From contig NZ_AP024523.1 in the NCBI RefSeq assembly GCF_024346585.1, positions 1,373,001-1,437,000 on the forward strand: a DNA stretch of 64,000 nucleotides, written 5' to 3'. Shown one piece after another: positions 27,866 through 38,495 of the stretch. Position numbers and translations under genes: made by a program. The notes below the pieces were generated by a model that ran no database searches, was not told the origin of the DNA, and saw only the letters and a list, made by a program, of their open reading frames with translations. The stretch is from Streptococcus toyakuensis (GTDB lineage: Bacteria; Bacillota; Bacilli; Lactobacillales; Streptococcaceae). The first letter of the stretch is position 1. The number at the start of each line of letters is the position of its first letter.

Positions 27866-28333
27866 TTACATTAGATCTGCCTCTTTAAGAGCTGCCTGTA
27901 CTGTCTCAAGTGGTAGATGGGTCAATTCTGTCCCTTTTTCTTGATAAAGGTATTGGGCATAGTCGTCCATTCGATACTGGTTAATATAAACCACGCGCTT
28001 GCAACCGACCTGCAGCAATTGTTTTGTACAGTTCAGACAAGGAAAATGCGTTACATAGGCTGTAAAGCCTTTAGGAACACCACGTTCTGCACCTTGAAGG
28101 ATAGCATTGACCTCAGCATGAAGGGTGCGAACACAGTGTCCTTCAATGACTAGACATTCGTGGTCAATACAATGCTCGGTTCCTGATACCGAACCATTGT
28201 AACCAGTGGAAATAACCTTATTATCTTTTACCAGAATCGCGCCCACTTTGGCACGTTTACAAGTGGAACGATTGGCAATTAGTAAGGCTTGGGCTGCAAA
28301 ATACTCATCCCATGCTAGTCTTTTTTCAGTCAT
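27866..28333 (-). CDS. dCMP deaminase / ComEB-like zinc deaminase
   Basis: Cytidine deaminase-fold enzyme of 155 residues. The zinc site is complete: HAEVNAI (His and catalytic Glu) and PCLNC (two Cys). The CDHECLVIEGHC-type extra cysteine-rich loop seen here is typical of dCMP deaminases, which convert dCMP to dUMP. In Bacillus the homologue is ComEB of the comE locus, but no other comE gene lies nearby. It follows the TetR gene by 18 nt and may be cotranscribed. Confidence 0.92.
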   Translation of the reverse strand: MTEKRLAWDEYFAAQALLIANRSTCKRAKVGAILVKDNKVISTGYNGSVSGTEHCIDHECLVIEGHCVRTLHAEVNAILQGAERGVPKGFTAYVTHFPCLNCTKQLLQVGCKRVVYINQYRMDDYAQYLYQEKGTELTHLPLETVQAALKEADLM

Positions 28334-28351
28334 ATCTCTTCTCCTTTTTCT

Positions 28352-28909
28352 CTATTTTTTAAAAAATGGTAAACCTAAATCTGCAATCTTTTCAGCTGGT
28401 ACCTTCATGCCATCCTTGATCCATTTTAGAAGGACAGAAACGATGGCCGAGCTCCAAAAGGAATGAAGATAAGAGCTGACACCTTTTGATTTCCCATGGT
28501 ATTTTTCTAAAAATTCCTGCATGGCTTGGACAAAGATTTTTTCCAGATGGTAATCCAAGGCCAATTGAATCACTCTGGCTTCCTTTCTGGCCTCCCGGAA
28601 AAGATGAACCCAGACCAGATAAAGATCTGTCTTTAAATCATAATGGTGCAGTTGTTCCATGATGTTGTGGACACTCCGTTTAAAGACACTCTCTAAAATT
28701 TCCTCTTTGGAATCATAATTACGGTAAAAGGCTGCACGAGAAACGCCTGCACGTTTGGCCAATTCAGAAATACTAATCTTGGTCAAGTCCTTTTTTTCCA
28801 AGAGTTGCAAGAGGGCTGTTTCGATGGCTTCTCTAGTTAATAAATTGGATTCTTGGTTTGATTTTCTGAGATTTTCAAGAGACTTTTCAGAGATTCTACG
28901 TTCAGACAT
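28352..28909 (-). CDS. TetR/AcrR family transcriptional regulator
   Basis: DNA-binding repressor of 185 residues. The helix-turn-helix ISISELAKRAGVSRAAFYRNYDSKEEIL (about 38-65) is a standard TetR domain; the C-terminal half is helical and ligand-binding in the family, with no recognised ligand. It is divergent from the degV gene, and an inverted repeat (28996-29020) in the shared region is a candidate operator. Confidence 0.9.
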   Translation of the reverse strand: MSERRISEKSLENLRKSNQESNLLTREAIETALLQLLEKKDLTKISISELAKRAGVSRAAFYRNYDSKEEILESVFKRSVHNIMEQLHHYDLKTDLYLVWVHLFREARKEARVIQLALDYHLEKIFVQAMQEFLEKYHGKSKGVSSYLHSFWSSAIVSVLLKWIKDGMKVPAEKIADLGLPFFKK

Positions 28910-28971
28910 AACATTTTCTTTCTACTTGTCACAACAGACGGATGAGGCTTTTGTTTCAAGGGCTTTCATGA

Positions 28972-29020
28972 TATAATTGTAAAAAAAGACAGAACCTTTG
29001 TCAATGTATAACTGACAAAG
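28972..29020 (+). promoter_or_regulatory. degV promoter and downstream inverted repeat
   Basis: TG-A-TATAAT (extended -10, TATAAT at 28972-28977) predicts a start near 28984. CTTTGTCA (28996-29003) and TGACAAAG (29013-29020) form an exact 8-bp dyad with a 9-nt loop just upstream of the ribosome site. It could be a TetR operator or a leader hairpin. Confidence 0.5.
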
Positions 29021-29033
29021 ATGGAGAATTTCT

Positions 29034-29879
29034 ATGACTTGGAAGATTATTGCTGACTCTGGTTGTGATTATCGTCAGCTGGCAAGACCAGCTATTGACA
29101 CGACCTTTGTAAGTGTCCCCTTAACCATTCAAGTAGCTGATCAGGTCTTTGTTGATGATGCCAGTCTTGACATTGACCAAATGATGGAAACCATGTATGC
29201 AACTGCAGAAGCTTCAAAATCAGCTTGTCCAAGCCCAGATGATTATTTGCGAGCATTTGAAGGAGCCAAAAACATTTTCCTAGTAACCATCACTGGTACT
29301 CTTTCTGGAAGCCACAATAGTGCTCAACTAGCAAAAAATATTTATCTGGAAGAACATCCTGATACTAAAATTCATATAATTGATAGTTTGTCTGCTGGTG
29401 GGGAAGTTGACTTGCTCGTAGAAAAATTGAATGACTTGATCGACCAGGGCTTATCTTTTGAAGAAGTGGTTGAATCTATCACTGCCTATCAAGAAAAAAC
29501 CAAGTTACTTTTTGTCCTAGCTAAAGTCGATAACTTGGTAAAGAACGGCCGTTTGAGCAAGCTTATCGGTACGGTCGTTGGCCTTCTCAATATCCGTATG
29601 GTCGGAGAAGCTAGTGAAACTGGAACTCTCGAATTGCTACAAAAAGCACGAGGACCAAAGAAATCAGTTCAAGCTGCCTATGATGAAATCATTAAAGCTG
29701 GATATGCTGGTGGCCGTATTGTCATGGCCCAACGCAATAACGAGAAATGTTGCCAACAGCTCTCAGAGCGAATCCGCGAAAATTTCCCACAGGCGGATAT
29801 TAAAATTCTCCCAACATCTGGTCTCTGCAGTTTTTATGCAGAAGATGGTGGTTTGCTGATGGGATATGAAATTGATTAA
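29034..29879 (+). CDS. DegV family fatty-acid-binding protein
   Basis: Cytosolic protein of 281 residues of the DegV/FakB type. The start KIIADSGCDYRQL, the central ITGTLSGSHNSAQLA and the loop KNGRLSKLIGTVVGLLNIRM are family landmarks for fatty-acid carboxylate binding. Some DegV proteins (FakB) deliver fatty acids to the kinase FakA; whether this copy does so is inference. The ATG follows TGGAGAATTTCT. A terminator closes the gene. Confidence 0.9.
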   Translation: MTWKIIADSGCDYRQLARPAIDTTFVSVPLTIQVADQVFVDDASLDIDQMMETMYATAEASKSACPSPDDYLRAFEGAKNIFLVTITGTLSGSHNSAQLAKNIYLEEHPDTKIHIIDSLSAGGEVDLLVEKLNDLIDQGLSFEEVVESITAYQEKTKLLFVLAKVDNLVKNGRLSKLIGTVVGLLNIRMVGEASETGTLELLQKARGPKKSVQAAYDEIIKAGYAGGRIVMAQRNNEKCCQQLSERIRENFPQADIKILPTSGLCSFYAEDGGLLMGYEID

Positions 29880-29888
29880 TTGCATTCT

Positions 29889-31109
<1,221 letters not shown>

Positions 31110-31157
31110 ATCTAAATTATTCAATGGCTAAATCAGCCCCAAAAGAAAGGAACTACT

Positions 31158-31679
31158 TTGGAACATATTATCTTGTTAAGGGGAGTTACTCCTAATGGAA
31201 AAAATGCTATCCCTAAAATGTCTTATCTAGTAGATATCTTGACAGAAGCTGGTTTTCAACAAGTTCGAACCTATATTCAAAGTGGGAATATCATTCTTGA
31301 AAGCGACTTAGATTTAGAAAAAATACGAGAACATGTCCATACTCTAATAAATGAAAATATTGGTGCTGACTTAAAAATGGTAATCAAGAACAAAAGTGAT
31401 TTTAAAAAAATTGTCCAAGAAAACCCGTTTGGAGAACACTATCTTTATGACCGTATACACGTGATTTTTTATCAAGAATCTATTCAAAGTCTCCCTTTAG
31501 AAAAATTGAAAATTGATTACGGTGAAGAAGAAATTTGTATCGGTGACCATTGTCTTTACCTCTACCTCCCTAGAACTGCAAAACAAAAGAAACTCCATAC
31601 CAACTATCTTGAAAAGCTTTTCAATGTAGATTTGACCATGCGAAAACTAAATGTAGTAGAAAAATTATTAAGCAAGTAG
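31158..31679 (+). CDS. DUF1697 family protein
   Basis: Cytosolic protein of 173 residues. The opening LLRGVTPNGKNAIPKMSYLVDIL and the phrase VRTYIQSGNIILES are the DUF1697 signature. The start is TTG with AAAGGAA about 8 nt upstream; no ATG is available in frame. Function is unknown for the family. It stands between the flavoprotein and the convergent MerR gene with a small terminator-like dyad (CGGAAGAATACTCCTCCG, 31700-31717) after it. Confidence 0.85.
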   Translation: MEHIILLRGVTPNGKNAIPKMSYLVDILTEAGFQQVRTYIQSGNIILESDLDLEKIREHVHTLINENIGADLKMVIKNKSDFKKIVQENPFGEHYLYDRIHVIFYQESIQSLPLEKLKIDYGEEEICIGDHCLYLYLPRTAKQKKLHTNYLEKLFNVDLTMRKLNVVEKLLSK

Positions 31680-31720
31680 TGCTTGAATTTAGTAAAAATC
31701 GGAAGAATACTCCTCCGATT

Positions 31721-32461
31721 TTATTTTGTCTGAGTTTGGACATAGTGAGCAATGACATCTGATGTGTACTGGGCTGTTCCAATTCCAAATTTGTCAATGT
31801 TTTCCTTAAATTCTGGGTTATAGACGTATCCTTTACCGATATGACCGAATACTTCAATAGTACAATCAAATCCATAAGTACGGATGGCTTGCAAGAGCTT
31901 GGCTGCTTGCTCTTGGTTTTCAGTTGCTGTTGCAGATAAACCAGCTTGAAGATTTTGTGACAAAGCTTGAAAAACTTGGTTGAAGGCAAGCGTAGCCTCA
32001 TCTTCGTGACCTTTTTGACGATCGAGCGCTTGGTCCATGACTTCTTGTCCATATTTCTCTACCGCCTCTTGGTGGTATTTTTGATGATCTTGGTAGTTAA
32101 ATCCTGCGAATTTCTCTTGAATGGTCATTTCTCTTTCTCCTTTATGTTCTTGAATGGTTTTCTGCAAGGTTGAAATCAAGGTATCCAGATGTTGTCTTTC
32201 TCGAGTCAAATAGTCCAACTGTCTGGTCAAGTGAGGCAACAAATCTGATCTATCTTCCTTTAACAGCTCTGCTATTTTTTCTAAAGAAAAGCCTAGATAT
32301 TTGTAGTAAAGAATGACCTGAAGGCGTTCCAAATCCTCTTGACTGTAGGTTCGATAGCCGTTTTCCGACTTTAAGGGGACTAAGAGTCCTATCTTATCGT
32401 AGTGGTACAGGGTCTTGACAGAGACACCCGAAAGCTGCGCAGCTTCTTTTATATGGTACAT
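31721..32461 (-). CDS. TipA-like MerR family regulator
   Basis: Transcription activator of 246 residues. The N-terminal winged helix MYHIKEAAQLSGVSVKTLYHYD reads as MerR; a coiled coil (about 75-110) and a C-terminal TipAS-like effector domain (about 115-246, MTIQEKFAGFNYQDHQKYHQEA) follow. TipAS domains bind antibiotics or other ligands; none can be named here. The start is ATG 32461 with AAGGAGG six nt before it. A BOX element abuts that ribosome site, so BOX RNA forms most of the leader. Confidence 0.88.
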   Translation of the reverse strand: MYHIKEAAQLSGVSVKTLYHYDKIGLLVPLKSENGYRTYSQEDLERLQVILYYKYLGFSLEKIAELLKEDRSDLLPHLTRQLDYLTRERQHLDTLISTLQKTIQEHKGEREMTIQEKFAGFNYQDHQKYHQEAVEKYGQEVMDQALDRQKGHEDEATLAFNQVFQALSQNLQAGLSATATENQEQAAKLLQAIRTYGFDCTIEVFGHIGKGYVYNPEFKENIDKFGIGTAQYTSDVIAHYVQTQTK

Positions 32462-32473
32462 GATTTCCTCCTT

Positions 32474-32579
32474 ATACTCAATGAAAATCAAAGAGCAAAC
32501 TAGGAAGCTAGCCGCAGGCTGTACTTGAGTACGGTAAGGCGACGCTGACGTGGTTTGAATTTGATTTTCGAAGAGTATT
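32474..32579 (-). repeat. BOX element (boxA-boxC) abutting the merR ribosome site
   Basis: Same 106-nt type as at 3905-4010. On the minus strand its final ATTGAGTATAA runs straight into GGAGG of the tipA-like gene, so any transcript from upstream carries the whole BOX in its 5' leader. Confidence 0.88.
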
Positions 32580-32665
32580 ACATTGATAGTATAACCCCTC
32601 CCCCTAGGTCAGAGTCAAGCGTTTTTGCGAAATTTTTTTACTTTATCATAACATGAAAATGGTTT

Positions 32666-32694
32666 TCTTGACAGACCTTAGAAAACATGATAGG
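32666..32694 (+). promoter_or_regulatory. Probable promoter of the Na+ symporter gene
   Basis: TTGACA near 32668-32673 is followed about 17 nt later by GATAGGATAGT with an imperfect -10 (TAGGAT). Transcription would begin just before the structured leader at 32713. Confidence 0.45.
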
Positions 32695-32712
32695 ATAGTC
32701 AAGTCTATCAAG

Positions 32713-32776
32713 CAAAAGAAAAGCTCATCTTGAGTACTTATGAGGCTATTTGCCAAGGGCAGTAGCTTTTTCTTTT
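32713..32776 (+). ncRNA. Candidate three-way-junction leader RNA of the Na+ symporter gene
   Basis: P1 pairs AAAAGAAAAG (32714-32723) with CTTTTTCTTTT (32766-32776). P2 pairs CTCAT (32724-32728) with ATGAG (32740-32744). P3 pairs GCTA (32745-32748) with TAGC (32763-32766, sharing one base with P1), with an inner TGCC/GGCA helix and an AAG loop. The P1 3' side is U-rich, so a terminator or attenuator function is possible. I do not recognise it as a named riboswitch. Confidence 0.45.
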
Positions 32777-32802
32777 GGAACACTAATTTTAGGAGTTTAA
32801 CT

Positions 32803-34143
32803 ATGTCTGAAAAATCGCAATGGGGTTCTAAACTGGGCTTTATCCTAGCATCTGCTGGTTCAGCCATCGGACTTGGTGCCGTTTGGAAATTCCCCTACAT
32901 GACTGCTGCTAATGGTGGAGGAGGCTTTTTACTTGTCTTTCTCATTTCCACTATTTTAATTGGTTTCCCCCTTTTGCTGGCTGAATTTGCTCTCGGCCGA
33001 AGTGCTGGTGTCTCAGCAATCAAAACCTTTGGAAAACTCGGCAAGAATAGCAAGTACAACTTTATCGGTTGGATTGGTGCCTTCGCCCTCTTTATCCTCT
33101 TATCTTTCTACAGTGTTATTGGAGGATGGATTTTAGTCTATCTAGGCATTGAGTTTGGAAAATTGTTCCAACTTAGCGGAACTGGTGATTATGCTCAATT
33201 ATTTACTTCAATCATTTCAAATCCAGCCATTGCCCTAGGAGCTCAAGCGGCCTTTATCTTATTGAATATCTTTATTGTATCACGTGGGGTTCAAAAAGGG
33301 ATTGAAAGAGCATCGAAAGTCATGATGCCCCTGCTCTTTATCATCTTTGTCGTCATCATCGGTCGTTCTCTCAGTTTGCCAAATGCCATGGAAGGGGTTC
33401 TTTACTTCCTCAAACCAGACTTTTCAAAACTGACCAGTGCTGGTCTCCTCTATGCTCTGGGACAATCTTTCTTTGCCCTTTCACTAGGGGTTACAGCCAT
33501 GCTGACATATGCTTCTTATTTGGATCAGAAAACCAATCTAGTCCAGTCAGGAATTTCTATTGTAGCAATGAACATCTCGGTGTCCATCATGGCAGGTCTA
33601 GCCATTTTCCCTGCTATGTCAGCCTTCAATATCCAATCTGAAGGGGGACCGAGCTTGCTCTTTATCGTCTTGCCTCAACTCTTTGACAAGATGCCTTTTG
33701 GAACCATTTTCTACATCCTTTTCCTCTTGCTCTTCCTCTTTGCGACGGTCACTTCTTCTGTCGTCATGCTGGAAATCAATGTGGGAAATATCACCAATCA
33801 GAATAACAGCAAACGTGCCAAATGGAGTGCCATTTTAGGAATTTTGACCTTTGTCTTTGGAATTCCTTCAGCCCTATCTTACGGTGTCATGGCAGATGTT
33901 CACATCTTTGGGAAGACCTTCTTTGACGCTATGGACTTCTTGGTTTCCAATCTCCTTATGCCATTTGGAGCTCTCTGCCTTTCACTTTTTACAGGCTATA
34001 TCTTTAAAAAGGTTCTTGCAATGGAGGAACTCCATCTCGATGAAATAGCATGGAAACAGGGACTGTTCCAAGTCTGGCTATTCCTTCTTCGTTTCATCAT
34101 TCCAATCATCATCATCGTGGTCTTTATCGCCCAATTTATGTAA
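32803..34143 (+). CDS. Sodium-dependent transporter, neurotransmitter:sodium symporter (NSS) family
   Basis: LeuT-fold secondary transporter of 446 residues with eleven or twelve membrane segments. MSEKSQWGSKLGFILASAGS leads into GLGAVWKFPYM, the unwound TM1 region that binds Na+ and substrate, and NGGGGFLLVF follows. Substrates in the family are amino acids (Leu, Trp, Tyr and others); the one used here is not readable. The ATG 32803 has TAGGAG eight nt upstream; the longer frame to 32740 crosses the structured leader and was rejected. Confidence 0.92.
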   Translation: MSEKSQWGSKLGFILASAGSAIGLGAVWKFPYMTAANGGGGFLLVFLISTILIGFPLLLAEFALGRSAGVSAIKTFGKLGKNSKYNFIGWIGAFALFILLSFYSVIGGWILVYLGIEFGKLFQLSGTGDYAQLFTSIISNPAIALGAQAAFILLNIFIVSRGVQKGIERASKVMMPLLFIIFVVIIGRSLSLPNAMEGVLYFLKPDFSKLTSAGLLYALGQSFFALSLGVTAMLTYASYLDQKTNLVQSGISIVAMNISVSIMAGLAIFPAMSAFNIQSEGGPSLLFIVLPQLFDKMPFGTIFYILFLLLFLFATVTSSVVMLEINVGNITNQNNSKRAKWSAILGILTFVFGIPSALSYGVMADVHIFGKTFFDAMDFLVSNLLMPFGALCLSLFTGYIFKKVLAMEELHLDEIAWKQGLFQVWLFLLRFIIPIIIIVVFIAQFM

Positions 34144-34150
34144 TCAAAAA

Positions 34151-34183
34151 GGACTTGAGTAATGAACTCAGGCCCTTTCTTTT
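34151..34183. terminator. Shared terminator between symporter and manA
   Basis: GGACTTGAGT-AATGA-ACTCAGGCCC followed by TTTCTTTTTT on the plus strand. It lies between convergent genes. Confidence 0.75.
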
Positions 34184-35128
34184 TTATGGATGGCTAACAA
34201 TCAATTCCAAATCTTGTCCTTCCAAGGTCCAAGCTTCAACATCACTTGGTAGGATAAAGTGGAAACCTTTTTGGATTGGATAGTTTTTTCCGTCAACAGT
34301 CAGTTGACCTTGACCAGCTAAGACACTAAACAAGCTGTAGTCAGCTGTCTTTTCGAAGTCAACTTTTCCAGTAATTTCCCACTTGTAAACTGCAAAGAAA
34401 TCATTGGATACAAGGAGAGTGGAACGCAAATCATCTGCTTTAACAGTTACAGGACGGCTATTTGCAGGCTCACCAATGTTCAAGACATCAATGGATTTTT
34501 CAAGGTGAAGTTCACGCAAGTTACCATTATCATCCTTACGGTCAAAGTCATAGACACGGTAGGTTGTGTCACTAGATTGTTGTGTTTCAAGGATTAAAAT
34601 ACCTGCACCAATAGCATGCATGGTGCCACTTGGCACATAGAAGAAATCTCCAGCTTTAACTGGTACTTTTGTCAACAAAGCATCCCAATTCTTGTCCTCG
34701 ATTTGCTGGCGGAGTTCTTCTTTTGACTTGGCATTGTGACCGTAGATAATCTCTGAACCTTCGTCTGCAGCGATAATATACCAGCATTCTGTTTTTCCAA
34801 GCTCGCCTTCATGCTCTAGTCCATAGGCATCGTCTGGGTGAACTTGTACACTGAGCCAGTCGTTGGCATCCAGAATCTTGGTCAAGAGTGGAAATACAGG
34901 TTCTGGACGATTGCCAAACAATTCACGGTGTTCTGCATACAAAGTAGCTAGGTCTGTCCCCTCAAAACGACCATTGGAAACTTTAGAGACTCCATTTGGA
35001 TGGGCTGAGATGGCCCAATATTCTCCGATTTTTTCACTTGGGATGTCGTAACCAAACTCATCACGTAGCTTGGTTCCACCCCAGATTTTTTCTTGCATAA
35101 CTGATTGTAAAAATAATGGTTCTGACAT
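34184..35128 (-). CDS. manA: Mannose-6-phosphate isomerase
   Basis: Zinc enzyme interconverting mannose 6-phosphate and fructose 6-phosphate, 314 residues as in the short Firmicute class. The metal ligands appear in VQVHPDDAYG (Gln, His) and PSGTMHAIG (His), with the TECWYII-type Glu between. It lets mannose taken up by PTS enter glycolysis. Monocistronic on the minus strand, with a purine-rich ribosome site AGGAGATCGAC. Confidence 0.95.
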   Translation of the reverse strand: MSEPLFLQSVMQEKIWGGTKLRDEFGYDIPSEKIGEYWAISAHPNGVSKVSNGRFEGTDLATLYAEHRELFGNRPEPVFPLLTKILDANDWLSVQVHPDDAYGLEHEGELGKTECWYIIAADEGSEIIYGHNAKSKEELRQQIEDKNWDALLTKVPVKAGDFFYVPSGTMHAIGAGILILETQQSSDTTYRVYDFDRKDDNGNLRELHLEKSIDVLNIGEPANSRPVTVKADDLRSTLLVSNDFFAVYKWEITGKVDFEKTADYSLFSVLAGQGQLTVDGKNYPIQKGFHFILPSDVEAWTLEGQDLELIVSHP

Positions 35129-35248
35129 GTCGATCTCCTGTCTGATTTTTCTCCCCTCATTATAGCAAAAAGCTCCATCTAATTGAACTCTTTTTCACAT
35201 ATTATAAAGTAGGGAGAAGATTTTATAAAAATAGTGAACAAATGTGCT

Positions 35249-36724
<1,476 letters not shown>

Positions 36725-36860
36725 TTATATTATAACTTATTCTGTAAACCTTTTCTTATAAAATACTGTGACATACTGATACTATTCTACTATTTAAGTT
36801 TATCAGATTGTTTTTTAAAAAATTATCCTCTAGAAAAAGTAAATAGCCTCCCCTGAAACA

Positions 36861-36884
36861 AAAAAGAAGACTGAAAACTAGTCT
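36861..36884 (-). terminator. SemiSWEET gene terminator
   Basis: Minus strand AGACT-AGTTTTC-AGTCTTCTTTTTT. Confidence 0.7.
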
Positions 36885-36896
36885 CCTCTGTTCCTT

Positions 36897-37157
36897 TTAA
36901 ATCAAAGCTGTAATAACCGTCACTAGGCCAAAAATAATACCTGGTGCATTAGCTGCTGCAAGGGGGATATCTCTTTCTTTTTTGAAAAGACCGTAGTAAA
37001 CCCAGAGACTACAGTTGATGGCAGCAACCAAGGGCTGGATGAAATTTCCTTTTTGACCAGCCAGATTGTTCATGATTTGTGGGAAGTAAGACACATACAT
37101 CATAACAGACATAAAGGTCGCTACCCAACCTAAAATTTTCATTTGTTTTTCAGACAT
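36897..37157 (-). CDS. SemiSWEET-type sugar transporter
   Basis: Small PQ-loop membrane protein of 86 residues with three hydrophobic helices (about 7-25, 38-57, 63-83). YFPQIMNNL carries the Pro-Gln motif at the end of helix 1. SemiSWEETs dimerise and move sugars down their gradient. ATG 37157 is used because AAAGAGG precedes it by 8 nt; ATG 37175 lies upstream of that site. The nearby GH1 gene makes a sugar role reasonable. Confidence 0.85.
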   Translation of the reverse strand: MSEKQMKILGWVATFMSVMMYVSYFPQIMNNLAGQKGNFIQPLVAAINCSLWVYYGLFKKERDIPLAAANAPGIIFGLVTVITALI

Positions 37158-37483
37158 TTTCAAAACCTCTTTCATTTTTACTGAATCTTATTTTAAAATA
37201 TTCTTTCAAAACAATCAAGTCTTTAAAACTTTTGTTATAAAGATATAAACTATCACAATCTTGTTATAAGAAAGAGGGAACAGAAAAAAGACCGAATTGC
37301 TCCGTTCTGTTTACTCAATCAAATATTAGAAAATGAATACTCCTTTTCAATGAATCGATTGATTGATGGTAAATAAGCCGTTAGAAATTATTGACAGTAT
37401 CGAAATTTTCTAGTAAAATGAATTTTGTTAATACCTAAATGGTGTGTAGTTTTCTATCAACATAGTCAGGAGAAAAGGAACTT
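37158..37483. promoter_or_regulatory. Intergenic gap with lapA-like gene promoter and a repeat fragment
   Basis: TTGACA (37391-37396), 17 nt, TAAAAT (37414-37419) is a good plus-strand promoter for the LapA-like gene. AAAAGACCGAATTGCTCCG near 37287-37305 is a copy of the repeat that also flanks the VOC gene. The rest is AT-rich with no other recognised element. Confidence 0.6.
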
Positions 37484-37828
37484 ATGCTAAAAAAATTTAA
37501 TGAATTGTCACTGAAAGATAAGGCTTATCTAATTGGCGGTTTGAGCTTATTAGTCATTGTGATCTCATTTGGTCTACTCAATCGTCAAACAGTAACTGTC
37601 AGTCTTGTCTTTACACAACTATCTGCTCCCTTGATTTTGGTGATTTTTACTTGTCTAGTAATCGGGATCATTGCTGGTAGTGCTATTGGTATTAGCTATC
37701 ACCATAACAAGACTCAAGATCTGAGAAGCCGCATTGCTGAAGCAGAAGCGACTATCAATATAAAAGACAGGGAGCTTGTCCAGTACGAGGAACAGGTGCA
37801 ACAATTAAAACAGGAAGCCAAACAATAA
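37484..37828 (+). CDS. LapA/DUF1049-like small membrane protein
   Basis: Membrane protein of 114 residues: two hydrophobic segments (about 15-32 and 45-68) followed by a cytosolic coiled coil (about 75-112, RSRIAEAEATINIKDRELVQ). This layout matches the lipopolysaccharide-assembly-like LapA/DUF1049 family, named from Gram-negatives; its streptococcal role is unknown. The ATG follows AGGAGAAAAGGAACTT. Confidence 0.8.
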   Translation: MLKKFNELSLKDKAYLIGGLSLLVIVISFGLLNRQTVTVSLVFTQLSAPLILVIFTCLVIGIIAGSAIGISYHHNKTQDLRSRIAEAEATINIKDRELVQYEEQVQQLKQEAKQ

Positions 37829-37849
37829 GTGTAGAAATCATAACCACCC

Positions 37850-37870
37850 GTGAAAACGGGTGGTTTTTTG
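37850..37870 (+). terminator. Terminator of the LapA-like gene
   Basis: CCACCCGT-GAAA-ACGGGTGG followed by TTTTTT. Confidence 0.9.
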
Positions 37871-37914
37871 TCTCGCACCTAACGGAGCGAGACGGACTGA
37901 AAGTCGCATAAATA

Positions 37915-37965
37915 CAAAAAAGATCGAATTGCTCCGATCTTTTTAAGTTTCACTCCAAGAATGTT
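37915..37965. repeat. Direct repeat copy 1 (terminator-like) next to the VOC gene
   Basis: AAAAAGATCGAATTGCTCCG and ATCTTTTTAAGTTTCACTC form a hairpin plus tail. A close copy lies at 38354-38398 on the other side of the VOC gene, and a shorter one near 37287. Confidence 0.65.
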
Positions 37966-37993
37966 TAGATAAAAAATTTGATAATAGAATTAC

Positions 37994-38341
37994 CTACTTC
38001 ATACGATAAAAATCAATCACTAGACCAGCAGGCCCTTTAACTAATAAGGACTCTGTTCCCCAATCGGTTACAGTTGGTCCGTTTAAAACCTGGATACCAA
38101 GTTCTTTCAACCGTTGGTAATTCTGGTCTACATCCTCAACCTCGATATGAAGAATGATTCCTGACTGAAAATCTTCCAAAGGAATCAAATGATTTTGGGA
38201 CAACATCAGACAGTGACTGCCAATCGTAAACTGAGCAAAACTGTCATCAACATAATCGGATTTTTTATCCAAAATACGCTCCAAGTCAGCACAGACTTGT
38301 GGAACATCGGAAACGATAATATCTAATTGATTTAAATTCAT
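37994..38341 (-). CDS. VOC (glyoxalase/bleomycin-resistance fold) family protein
   Basis: Cytosolic protein of 115 residues with one VOC module: LNQLDIIVSDVPQVCADLERIL, a central ILHIEVEDVDQNYQRLKELG and the C-terminal LLVKGPAGLVIDFYRMK. The usual metal ligands are only partly evident (His at IILHIE, Glu at VEDVD), so catalysis cannot be claimed. It lies between two direct repeats with terminator shape, like a small exchangeable cassette. Confidence 0.82.
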   Translation of the reverse strand: MNLNQLDIIVSDVPQVCADLERILDKKSDYVDDSFAQFTIGSHCLMLSQNHLIPLEDFQSGIILHIEVEDVDQNYQRLKELGIQVLNGPTVTDWGTESLLVKGPAGLVIDFYRMK

Positions 38342-38353
38342 TTACTATCCTCC

Positions 38354-38398
38354 ATAAAAAGACCGGATTGCTCCGATCTTTTTAAGTTTCGCTCTAAG
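38354..38398. repeat. Direct repeat copy 2 (terminator-like) next to the VOC gene
   Basis: AAAAAGACCGGATTGCTCCG then ATCTTTTTAAGTTTCGCTCT; differs from the copy at 37915 at a few bases. It is immediately upstream of the VOC start and continuous with a degenerate BOX. Confidence 0.65.
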
Positions 38399-38492
38399 AA
38401 AATCAAAGAATAAACAAGGCATCGAACCGCAGGCAGTACTGAAGTACGGCAAGGTGAAGATAACACAGTTTAAATTTGATTTTCGACGAGAG
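38397..38492 (-). repeat. Degenerate BOX element (boxA-boxC)
   Basis: GAAAATCAAAGAATAAAC, AACCGCAGGCAGTACTGAAG and TTTGATTTTCGACGAG keep the BOX order but with many changes. It lies just after the spxB stop codon. Confidence 0.65.
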
Positions 38493-38495
38493 GAA

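Noticed and set aside
32740..32802. N-terminal extension of the Na+ symporter (MRLFAKGSSFFFW...)
   Set aside because: It translates the structured leader; the ATG at 32803 has a proper ribosome site and homologues start there.
37860..37945. Small RUP-type mobile repeat
   Set aside because: I could not match RUP end sequences with confidence; described instead as a terminator-like direct repeat.
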